Part shown: positions 1-11,345 of the stretch, in pieces
Position numbering within the stretch: the first letter of the stretch is position 1
Layout of the letters: every line of letters begins with the position of its first letter
Origin: Paralvinella palmiformis
Lineage: Eukaryota > Annelida > Polychaeta > Terebellida > Alvinellidae
Direction: 5' to 3'
Length of the DNA: 64,000 nucleotides
Assembly (NCBI GenBank): GCA_025642065.1
Contig: JAODUP010000321.1
Span: forward strand, 186,001 to 250,000
Notes under the pieces: model-generated
Seen by the model: only the letters and a program-made list of their open reading frames with translations
What the model was told of the DNA's origin: nothing
The model's database searches: none
Program-made: the position numbers and the translations under genes

Positions 1-25
1 CCGCCAAGCAAAATCAAAATACAAA

Positions 26-160
26 TCACCTACAGCCATGGAGTTTGGGTGTAAAACACCCAAGTCAGATTACCTACAGCCGTGGAGTTTGGGAGTAGAA
101 CACTCAAGTCAGATCACCTACAGCCGTGGAGTTTGGGTGTAAAACACCCAAGTCAGATCA
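26..160. repeat. 44-bp tandem repeat, three copies
   Basis: Copies start near 28, 72 and 116. Each contains a short palindrome (TGGGTGT...ACACCCA; altered in copy 2). A fourth partial copy may lie off the left edge. Confidence 0.85.
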
Positions 161-265
161 CGGCAGTGGTGAGAATGTTTAAATTAATTATCTAAGCAGC
201 TCTATTTATAGCTATTTTTCAATTGCTGTATCTTTCTTCAAAGCAATACTATATAAACTATATAA

Positions 266-275
266 GTGTGTGTGT

Positions 276-318
<43 letters not shown>
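266..318. repeat. TG microsatellite
   Basis: Dinucleotide TG run with one TA interruption, ending in TGACGTCA, which is also a CRE-like octamer by chance or design. Confidence 0.9.
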
Positions 319-319
<1 letters not shown>

Positions 320-661
320 CGTCATTAACCATATAGTTGTGTAATATATAGTATTGTATAGCTCCACTGAGATACACAGACACATGGTGCACTTTATTTT
401 GGCGCTCTTTCTTCTTTATATTAGTTTAACTTATAGAAGTTTACGTTTATATGTCTTGTAATTGCAAATATTTACAGGTTTAATATATGTTTTTATATAA
501 TTTTATTGTAGTACTGCTAGATTTTTTATACTAAATATACTTTACTCTAGTTATTTGATTAGACTCGTCGTTTATCTTGTTTGACGGCCTATGGGGGGTA
601 GTCCATTCTAGAGCAATGGGAACATCAGACACTGATAACTCACAGAATTAAAAACCGGTCC

Positions 662-731
662 GGGTCCCAGGAGTTCGTGACTCACGAACTGCTGGGACCC
701 AATCCGGTCTCACGAATCACGACGTGAGACC
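662..731. repeat. Two adjacent GC-rich hairpins
   Basis: Arms 662-680 and 682-700 are inverted repeats of 19 bp with one mismatch and a 1-nt loop. Just after them, 706-714 and 723-731 form a second 9-bp perfect stem. They stand out as a GC-rich patch in AT-rich DNA. They may be part of a transposon end; the family is not recognised. Confidence 0.8.
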
Positions 732-1095
732 CCGACCTGCTCCACCTGAGAACCCAAACTGTGGTTTGTGAGATGAGACATTAAGTTCATCATAATGTTG
801 TTATTTATTACTTAAGTTGGCAGACGAAGTAAACATAACTTGTCACTAATTATGTGATTTCTACATCATAACGTCAACTCTTGGATGCTTATTCGAATGT
901 TACTGTGATGATGGTTTACGTTATGATTCCAAGATGAAACAATTAATATAATAATAATAATAATAATAACAAATCTGCTCTAAGCTCTTTTTCTTCTCTC
1001 TATCAACTGTTTCCAATGGACGTTTTGATGTAATTTATCTTGGACATTGTACGTTCAAAACTGTAGTTATTTATTATTATTATTATTAGTTATGT

Positions 1096-1098
<3 letters not shown>

Positions 1099-1147
<49 letters not shown>
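1099..1147. repeat. TA microsatellite
   Basis: Uninterrupted TA dinucleotide run. Confidence 0.9.
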
Positions 1148-1152
<5 letters not shown>

Positions 1153-1164
1153 GTAATAATGTTG

Positions 1165-1330
1165 CTAATTTTCTGTACATAATAAGATAAATGGGCCGAT
1201 GAAGCGACTTTCAGAGTTAATAAAACGAATTGAAAGATGACACACCCTTCAGACCTGCATGGCCAGGCCGGATTTAAACTCGGAGGCTAGTATATAGAGT
1301 CAACTGCGCTACCAATTAGGCCGCAAAGAC
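1165..1330 (-). mobile_element. tRNA-derived SINE copy, minus strand
   Basis: Read on the minus strand, it starts with a tRNA-like head (GCGGCCTAATTGGTAGCGCA, box A type; then a box B-like GAGTTTAAATCC) and runs into GGGTGTGTCATCTTT. It aligns by eye with the copy at 32365-32545. No intact tRNA fold: this is a SINE, not a tRNA gene. Confidence 0.7.
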
Positions 1331-1353
1331 GCGCGCGCGTGTGCGTACATGCG

Positions 1354-1396
<43 letters not shown>

Positions 1397-2794
1397 TCTT
1401 TGGCTTTTTAACTGACATAAAAACACGTCCCTCTTTTTTACTTGTATAAAGTAATTTTCTGTATTTCATTCCGGTATGCAAAAAATGGAGAGAAAAAATT
1501 TGTTCAACAGAAGTCACCCATGACAGCTACTCTGTCAAAAACCACAGTGAGTTCTACCGTTATATACTAGTTAGATCTATTACTGTTATATTTTTCTCTT
1601 CAATTTATTTTTGTAAATAGCAAGACACGTTCCGCAGAAATACGTTAATTTTCACAATGAACCCACGATTGGTTAAATAAAACTAATCACACTCATAGCA
1701 TAATATTGCAATGCCCTTTCGACCAGTTTGAATAAATTAAGTGAAAACCATGAAGTTCTGTAGACTCCAGTTTATATGTTTTTTACTTTGTCTCTCACAC
1801 AAACACACACTAAACCAATAAAACTATTACATACCTGGATAGAATATAATGAGAACAAACAAAAATCTTTAAAAGTAATTATTTACGGGGTTACTCGATG
1901 CTATGTTCGCGCGCAGGCACGCACACACACACACACGTGTGTGTGTATGTGTGTTACATAGTGGCTTTTGTTAGATGTGACGGATTCGAAATACTGAATT
2001 TCATATTTAAACCAGCGATATAAAATTTGTTTGTGTGTGTGTGTGTTATTTTTAAATTAGTGTAAAACTGATAGTACGCAAATAAGATCAAACTAGGCTA
2101 GCTTTATCTCCGAGCGCCAGCAGACGATAACGCGTCGAGTTTTAATGTCTTTTATTAGATGTCAGTAGTTTTGGGAGTTGTTGGACCGTGAAAACCGGTT
2201 TTCTTTACCAGTCTCATGTGTAGATAGAAGTGCGATGCTGACGATCGTAACAATACCTTGCCGTTTCTCAGAGGTACGCACGCATACTCGGATCTACGCT
2301 CGAACACACACGCACACTTGATGGTAGTAGTATGTGAGGGCGTATGAACCACATTTCGACTATGCCTTTCGCATAATAAACCTTATGTTAAAAAGCAAAC
2401 AAATTCTTCGCACGTTTGCAAATAATTAGCGAGCGAGGGAGAGAAAACAGTCTACTGAATTTGTTGGCCAAATGGTCTTTTAAGACTTCGGTTATAATGA
2501 TAGGGTAATTATGATCACGGTATAAATAAACAAACTTCATTACTGGGTGTCTGGCTACGGAATCAGGTATCACTCTACATGAGTTGTGTAGATAGTCCTG
2601 CCGTTTTATTGTGTTGTTGTTTGTGTGTGTTTGTGTGCTTCAGGGGGATTCACTTTTTTATTTTGTTGGACGGTGACTTAATTAGGGACTGAGAAGACAA
2701 TACGCATCGCAACACGAAAAGTCGCTTCTCTGGGATCGGCATCCTAATTAAGTGTCCATAGGTTATATTCCTGATTCTCTGTGTCAGTACTCTT

Positions 2795-2801
2795 ACACAC
2801 A

Positions 2802-2846
<45 letters not shown>
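2795..2846. repeat. CA/GA compound microsatellite
   Basis: A CA run joined directly to a GA run. Confidence 0.9.
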
Positions 2847-3584
2847 TAATGGATCCAAAAGTATTGAAAAGAGATCGCTTTAGACCTAAATAAACTGGAA
2901 TATTTTATGTGTATTTAGTTAAATTAGTAAACTTAATATTTATTACAGAACTGATTTAACTCGTCCAAAATATATATACCTCCTTTAAAATGGTTCCCGG
3001 TGTTTGATATTTTCTCGCTGGAACTATAGGCCTCTTGTACTAGTTGGCAGATATCTAAAGAGTGTGGCACTGCTTACTTGGCTTTTGCCATATTCTGATT
3101 TCAAAGGCTTTATAGTTGTGTGTGAATTGATTTCTTCTAATGAGTTGACCATGCAGAAGTCAAACACAGTTTTGTAGAGCATTTGTTTAGAGCCAGTTGT
3201 GTGTGTAAATACCTCTTAGGAGCACAACTGTCTTGAACTAATGTCAAATACCACCGGCCTTAAATGACGCACCTGTCATTTTGTATGAGATGTTGATATT
3301 TGATTACTTGATAGTGATAGCAGGGCAGGTCACAGCCAGGTCAACTACACTGGAATTTTACAGGTGACAGTTACATAGCAGTGTCTTCTTGTCGGTGTAC
3401 GGAAAAGCATTATCACTAATGCAGTGAAGACATGAGAAGAGTTGCTGCTCTGTGAGCTTCTCATTAGTAGATCGTAAAGTAATTATTTCAACATCCTGCT
3501 GGCTTTCTGGTGTTCAGTTCAGCGTGGAAGGGCTACTTGTGTTAAATACAGCAATGCATTGAAATTTTAGATGTGTTAAAAATA

Positions 3585-3977
3585 TCACTCACTCACTCAC
3601 TCACTCACTCACTCACTCACTCACTCACTCACTCACTCACTCACTCACTCACTCACTCACTCACTCACTCACTCACTCACTCACTCACTCACTCACTCAC
3701 TCACTCACTCACTCACTCACTCACTCACTCACTCACTCACTCACTCACTCACTCACTCACTCACTCACTCACTCACTCACTCACTCACTCACTCACTCAC
3801 TCACTCACTCACTCACTCACTCACTCACTCACTCACTCACTCACTCACTCACTCACTCACTCACTCACTCACTCACTCACTCACTCACTCACTCACTCAC
3901 TCACTCACTCACTCACTCACTCACTCACTCACTCACTCACTCACTCACTCACTCACTCACTCACTCACTCACTCACT
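3585..3977. repeat. TCAC tetranucleotide array, about 98 copies
   Basis: 393 bp of uninterrupted TCAC. Because four is not a multiple of three, it reads as an open LTHS repeat in all plus-strand frames. I do not regard it as coding. Confidence 0.95.
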
Positions 3978-4629
3978 TTTCTTTGTCTCCTTTTGTCCAC
4001 CTACATGTCTGACTTTTCTTTCTTAAACTCTCCTTCACTGAGAGTATGCAAACGCGCGCGCGCGCACACACACACACTTGGTGAGAGAGAAGCATGGCCA
4101 GGTTATCATTCAGTTATGCAACTAAGTTCAGCCAATGTGTCAGATGCTACTGTTAGTCTAGATTGTTTACTAACGGTTACGGTATTACAGTAGGCTGTCT
4201 CCTCCAGGGTTAGTCATATCTCCATTATTCTTGTTCATTCAACAGAGTTCCGTTGTATTGAAGAAATCTCTTTTTCATGCTGTTGCATTCCTTTGGTGAA
4301 CCCGTCTTTCTCCTGTGATGGGCCACACAGTGCTCGAAGTTTAGTGTTATCAAGTAAAAATCTCCATTTGGTCCGTGATGAAACCGACCACGGTGTGTTA
4401 AAGAGTAGGACATAAATAAGAGTGTTATCAGTTTGTATGTGCTATGTCAGTAGCGTGCTTGTAACTTGAACGGTGATTTATTTCTGCTAAACACTGGCCA
4501 TGCAATGTTTCTGTTACATTCATGAAACACACAATCTACAGCAGTATGCAACATTCCAAAACAAAACCAAAAACACCCCCAAACAAAACCATTATTATAA
4601 TGCTGTGATTCTATATTTACAAATATAAT

Positions 4630-4960
4630 TTTTATTTGTGGCATGGTTGGCCCACCCCTGGTAAAAACCACCGGTAAAAATTGACCCAGAAAAACGATTT
4701 GTTCTGTCTACATGGCAAAAACCGTTTTTCGTGATTTTTAAACTTTTTTCATTATGTTTGTTGACAAAGCATTAGTCATTAGCCAAGGTCATGGTTGCTT
4801 TAATGAATGAAATCAAAATGTCCTTTTTAGTTGTTTTGTTTTTGTCTCATACTTTACATGTTAATTATTGTTACCATTTATGGCTTAATGGATCATTTTA
4901 GTTTTTGTCAGTTTTTATCTCGGTCTCACCAAAAACTAGCAAAATCTCAACTCTCATTTG
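4630..4960 (+). mobile_element. Dispersed MITE-like element, copy A
   Basis: It shares CCACCCCTGGTAAAAACC, CGTGATTTTTAAA, CATTAGTCATTAGC and GTTACCATTTAT blocks, in the same order, with 29760-30190. The ends look like mutually inverted GGTAAAAAC/GTTTTTA motifs. Non-coding; the family is not identified. Confidence 0.6.
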
Positions 4961-7900
4961 TGGTGACTTGTTAAAATCCTTTCAGGTGATATAACTTCAT
5001 ATGCCAGTTATTTATGCCTAAATCAGACTAAGACATTGATCAACTAATTTTGTGTAGTATGAGCCTTTGGCTAGCTCGCTCTAGAACCCTGATCAGTTGT
5101 ATCCTATATATTTTCAATTTCAATGTTCATCTAATAATTTTATATTTACACTGTTATAATGATTCTCTTCAGTTTTATGTGTTGTGTGATGTGAGCTTTG
5201 CACTTTTATTTGTTCAGTCTTTTCTGAACACAGCTTTAATATGGAGATATCTTTATATGTTATCTTGCATTATTAACCCACTGGGCACTCATTAAGTGTT
5301 CTTGGCTTTGTCAACAGCATAAGTAATGGTTTGAATATAATGATTCAATACTGTAAATGTTTTGTTTGTTTATGGTGTAAATATATTGGGGTAGAGTCAG
5401 AAGGCTACTGGGATCCTGGTTACGATCTCATATATTTCCTACTAATGTTTCTTGTTCTCATTGCACATTAACCAATCCATTTATTGATAAGTTCCGGAAG
5501 AGATTACTTGTTTGGACAAGAAACTAGATATGTTCATAGAGTTGACCATGTCTTTATAATGTAGACGTCATATGATATTAGATAAAATGTAACTTCTTTT
5601 TTAGATAAACAGAGAATACACGTACTGGACTGTAAATCATTATCGCTGTGATTCTTAGCTGTGACATATATTTTTCATTTCATTGTGTGTCTGTCTCTGA
5701 GAGATTGAAGTTAGGTCACACAGGACATATCTAGAGCCTTGCATGAAGTATCATTAAAATTAATGCAATTATCTAGCAGATGGTTTTGTGAAGAACTGGT
5801 TACAACGAAGAATCAACTTTGCAAGTGCCTCACCATATATCTCTGTGAATTTACGTACAGTATATTTTTAAATAAATTTAAAGTTTTCATTCCTGTGAAT
5901 TTTAAATGCTATTTTATATTAGCAAATGCTAAATGATTCACGTGACTTGACAAACAACTTTACACTTCATCACCTTTTAGGAGGGTAAATATTTTTTCTC
6001 TCACATACATATACTAGATATTCCTTTACAGATGAGTGGACTAAAGCATTTGGAGGGCGTCGGATGATAACAAAAGTCATAAAGTTAGCACAGTGACTGA
6101 GAAATAAGAGACTTAGATACATATACGCTGTGCAGTTGAGCCTTCTGTTTTCCTGTCTTTTGAACACTTTTATTACAGTAAGTTAGATTAACTGGATTAC
6201 TGTCTGTGGGGTACCATGATGCAATAAGTAATTTTATCAGAAGCCGATTTCTTGTTGATATAGAACTTAGGGTCAAGGGGTATATTTTTAATCCTAGTTA
6301 ATCAAGAACCAGCTAATTGAGAGCTGACTATACTATGTTATAATAATATTAGGACATTTCAAGCTTTCTGTATGGGTATTATAATTTAAAATACCATTTA
6401 ATAACAATGATGTAATAACATCACATTAGTATATACTTTGGGCAGTTAGCTGATGGGTTCTAACTGAAGCACACTCTATCTGTCATGGTGATGTTTAGCC
6501 TTCAGCATTGCTATGGTCTTAATGAAATATTTCCTTCTGTTAAGTTTTTCACATATTTTTCTATATTTATATGTGTGAGATTGCCCAAAGGTTTTCAGTG
6601 TGAATGGTACTTCGCGTTTGAGACTGACTCACCAATATTTGTGTGTTCTTGTTTTATGTCAGAGTTAGAAGCATCTGTAAGTATACTTAATGTTGATTAC
6701 GTGTGGTATTGCAAAACCTGTTTCAATGGACTCGGTTATTGTAGGACTGCTGGGTATAGTTTGTTAATGGTCATGCTTGATAAGGTGACAGAGATTTTGA
6801 TGAAAATCAGCATAGTTAAGTAACAATATATATTATAACACAGACTGTTAGTCTCATTGATAACATTGTAATGCTGTATATGTGTAAATGCATAAAAATT
6901 ATTTCATAAACAGATGACATATTTTGAAGCTTAAATATAAACATATATTTTGCCAAACCTGGATTATCTAACAATACTGGTCACGTGAGAAGAGTGATCA
7001 AATTATGAACAATGCTATATTGTCCAAACGGTTAAAGAATCTCATTTTAGTGATGAATGAGCCATAAAGATGAACATATCCTAACAAATGACTAATATGT
7101 ATATCAAACACTGCTAAATCATGTGAATTTTCTATTTTCCATTGTTGTACTGTTTGTTGTGGATCTAATTATATTATTAAGATTCATTTGTAATAGATAG
7201 TCACCTCGTTTTATTCAAATACTTTTCACCCTATATCTCAATCGATGTATACACATATAGATTATGACAGTAGTCTAGACCAGTGATTTTTCTGCTTGTA
7301 TTGCTGATCTTATCCTTATTGAAGCATTAATTTGGGTTTATATCAGAGAAGATAATGGGGAGATTAAATGCTATTTCAATGTTGAAAGTTCAATTGTTAG
7401 ACGAATCAGATGAAATTATATTGGAAATTCCACTTTCCAGGTTATTTTGGTTGGATCCCCAAGTTAATAGATTATCCATGTTCAGATTAGAAAGTATATT
7501 TCTGAACATTGAAATCTCTCTGACTAGACTAAGATTGGGATAACTTGAAGTGATTGTTAGGCACATCATCTCTTAAGTAATCCTAGAAATCTTTTTTAGT
7601 GTCTTAAATGGTTGATCTCTTGAAGAAGATCACAAAAGAATACATTTAAATCTATCTGACACACTAGTAAAAGACTTGGAATTCTATTTTGCTATTCAAG
7701 ATATTGATACTCTACTTTGAACACATGCGTTTTCCAAATATCAGATTTATTTTACTGGACATATTTGTCAGTCATTTTTAATTATTTGTACACTGTTTTC
7801 TCATTTAACTCTGGGAAGGTGTCACCTGACAGATGTTTTACAGATTACGATCGTTCTCCAGAGTTTAATATTTTTGTTGCCAAACCACTTATTCAGCTAA

Positions 7901-8230
7901 CGACTGTGTTTAATAATTTAGGAGAAGTTCATTGTAACAGCTGGCTTTGTTCAGGTGTACCCTTTGTCACAGTTTTCAAAGAGAAAACTATTTTGTTGTT
8001 TATTGGCACATTTGCTGCTATTTATTGATTTGTCATCACATGTCACATCATTCATTAACAGTAGTAATGTTTGTTACCGCTAATTCAGAAGCACTCCGGC
8101 TTTTGCTCTTTGTTGATTTTTGGTTCCGGTTTTGTTTAATTGTTGTCTGTGATGGAGCAAGAGGCTCTCATGACATTTGTAAGGTAAATAATGTGAAATG
8201 GTGAGTACCTGATGGACTTGTTCTCTGTTT

Positions 8231-8557
8231 TATATCAGTGTTGAGCCAATGACAAATGTTCATCTTCACTACGTTTTTATATCAGTGTTGAGCCAATGAC
8301 AAATGTTCATCTTCACTACGTTTTTATATCAGTGTTGAGCCAATGACAAATGTTCATCTTCACTACGTTTTTATATCAGTGTTGAGCCAATGACAAATGT
8401 TCATCTTCACTACGTTTTTATATCAGTGTTGAGCCAATGACAAATGTTCATCTTCACTACGTTTTTATATCAGTGTTGAGCCAATGACAAATGTTCATCT
8501 TCACTACGTTTTTATATCAGTGTTGAGCCAATGACAAATGTTCATCTTCACTACGTT
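8231..8557. repeat. 47-bp tandem repeat, seven copies
   Basis: Unit starts at 8231, 8278, 8325, 8372, 8419, 8466 and 8513. Copies look identical apart from the edges, which indicates recent expansion. Unit core: GTGTTGAGCCAATGACAAAT. Confidence 0.95.
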
Positions 8558-8963
8558 CTCAGTTTTTATGAATAGGTACTTTGTTTCCCATGAAACAAGC
8601 ACCATTACATTGTCATCAGGTTGTTCTGTTATTTGTTTTTTCACTATATAGTGTAGAGCGTAGTAACGCTTTATAAAGCATATATAAATAAGTCATTTTT
8701 TTGGACATGACAATGATCATCTTCAAAGTGGAGTATATTTTTCTCAGGCTGGTGTTTGCTTTGAGAAGTCCAGTAAGATTCATATATTTGTTTTAGCCTA
8801 TGTGCTGTTGCGTCTATTATTTATTAATTTACTACACAATCTTATGTAACCCAGTGTCTCTCTATACATTCATCTGAAATTAATTATTTGCCTTTATTCA
8901 TCCAGCTGATGTTATAGTCTTACAATTTCTCAGTCCTAACAGGAATCACACATTTTCTTTTTT

Positions 8964-9330
8964 AATAATAATAATAATTACAAAACTTCTATTGCGTCAA
9001 GATCCTCAAAAAGAATCGAGCTCAGTGCATGGTGCACCTAGTACAAGTTGTTGGGTAAACTCATAGTCCAGGTACAGTGCAAAATTCATCAGCAAATGAT
9101 TGGATGGAGTGGAAACGTGGGAAGGATAAGCGAGCCTGAAAAGGGAGTTTTCAAATGATGACGGAATAAAGTATACTATTTGATGACGTAACATGTTCAG
9201 GGAGTGAATTCCAAAGAGTACCGACAGCAACCGACAAAGCACAAGTCCAAGCATGAGTTTTAAATCTGGGAAAAGACTGCAAGTGAAAATCAGATGAATG
9301 CGGAGCTCTCTGGACGTCGGTGCTAGTAGC
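8964..9330 (-). mobile_element. Non-LTR retrotransposon 3' end, minus strand
   Basis: On the minus strand it reads GAGAGCTCCG..., TCTTTGGAATTCACTCCCTG, ...CTATGAGTTTA..., then GCAATAGAAGTTTTGTAAT and an ATT-rich tail. The same blocks occur in the same order on the plus strand at 28110-28450, so both are 3' ends of one LINE family. Only C-terminal and 3' UTR sequence remains. Confidence 0.75.
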
Positions 9331-9700
9331 TGCGTTAAAAATAGGCTGTCACAACTACCTCACATGACAATTGTATACGTGGTTATTATTGAGGATGATA
9401 GAAATAGAGTATAGTTTATTTTTGAAGATCAAAAGTTACATCTGTCCAATAAAACATTCCAGTAAAGACCCGTCCCTTGAAGTCACTGACAAGTAATTTG
9501 TTTAATAAATGACGACTGCTGTGACATTAGTGCATTCTATGTCATTCAGATAGGACATTGCCCCAGCTGACCATTGTACCATTGTCAGTTAAATCGATGC
9601 CATTTCTGACCGTCTGAAGATGATAGTTGAACATGATGTGGCCTCAGACCAAGTTACCCTACAGAGTGTGTGCATGTCAGACGACCTCTCACCACTAACT

Positions 9701-9732
<32 letters not shown>

Positions 9733-10681
9733 GGACGCTGATAGAAGGCTGGGCTAGTCATGCTTAGATGTGTTCGCTGGTCCATGACCATTATTATACA
9801 TGCTCGGTGCTCAACTCGTCTTGGTGTCTGCGTCAGGCTTACCAAGAATTCCACTCTGTCGTTGGCAGGCTGTTAAACACACCTTTTGTATCTCTGCTGA
9901 TTGTCTTAACCTGTTGTTCACTGGAGACACATTTCTGGATTAGAATACTAGTGTATTTATGATCCTGAAGGTGTGCGAACACAGACCGTATTTTTTCGCA
10001 AGCACACTGGATACACTCTGTTGTTATTGATTACTGCTAGCTTTTCTACACGGAAAGGTGAGTGAAATGGACAGGGAGAGAACTGGGTAGCCGGGTCTGG
10101 TCCACAGGTGCTTTGAAATATTGATATTTTTAGTTATCTGAACTTCATTCTTTACTCGTGTTAATATGTATTGGCACTATATTAGTGTAATAATATATGC
10201 CTTTGTAGATCATTGCTCCAGTTAAAAGTCACGGTATCATATTTACTATAGATATTTTAAATATTATACCTATAGTTCATTAGATCTTGACTTACTTTGA
10301 GAATGTTGGACAAGTTCTGACTTATTATTGTGCTTATACATACCTTGTTTATTACAAACGACTTTCAAGTTGTTTGTCATTTTGTAATATTTTTATCATG
10401 CTCTTTCCAAATAATACAAATAGGTCTTTCATTTCCTTTTATTCTCTGACATTCCCTGGAATGACCTCCTCCATATTTCCCATTGTAATTGAGTGTTCCC
10501 ACATTCTTTTTCTAACTAAATTGTTGATGAATCTCTAGGTAGTTCTTTTTTATCTCTGTTATTTGACTAGCATAAGGATGTAATTATGAATATTTCACAC
10601 ACATGGACGCTCCTATAGCATGGCTGTTTGAGCATTGCATTGCGAACCTTCAAGTTATGTGTTATGCTTGTGGGATATTTT

Positions 10682-10686
<5 letters not shown>

Positions 10687-10769
<83 letters not shown>
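10687..10769. repeat. CA microsatellite
   Basis: About 41 uninterrupted CA units. Confidence 0.95.
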
Positions 10770-10770
<1 letters not shown>

Positions 10771-11154
10771 CATCATTGTCTCAGTTTTTGGTGCTTCTTT
10801 AAACAACTTATACTCTATTTGAACAGTGATTAAAAAGTGTTTTATGTTTTGTAATTACTTTATTAAAATGATGTAATAAACTAGATGTAGAGTTCCTAGG
10901 TATGTAATGTTGATTGTAAATAATAATTTAAATGAAAGGAAATAATTAGAGAAAATGATAATTAGCTTGATCTGAGCTAGAAATATTTGTATTAATTCAA
11001 AGTCATGCAATTATAACTAATAAACTTAAATAAGAACAACATTGAAAAAAGGGAATCCCTGAGAAGCACCATATGGTTTACATTGAAAGCATTCCCTTAA
11101 TAATTAATCTACTGAATAATACATGCATAAATCATAACCACACTGCACGTAATA

Positions 11155-11345
11155 TGTATAGCTGGGTGTCTCAGTGATTTGACTAGTAGCACAGTTGGCA
11201 ATGGACCTTTAACATCTAAATTCAAACTCTAGCTAGACTGTGTCTGAATCGTGTTTCATCACTCACTGCCTCATTACATATGGAAGTTGTTAATTTGCCC
11301 ATTTAGCCTACTGTATGAGGACGACTGGACGTAAAACAGCTGTAT
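11155..11345 (+). mobile_element. Diverged SINE copy
   Basis: A tRNA-like head (CTAGTAGCACAGTTGGCAATGGACC...) is followed by GTGTTTCATC, GCCCATTTAGCCTACTGTAT and GGACGTAAAAC, parallel to the copy at 32365. More diverged than the other copies. Confidence 0.6.

Noticed and set aside
3573..4193. 206-codon ORF of LTHS repeats
   Set aside because: It is the TCAC microsatellite read through; no domain or splice context.
8231..8557. Possible CRISPR-like array
   Set aside because: The 47-bp units are contiguous with no unique spacers, in a eukaryotic genome.
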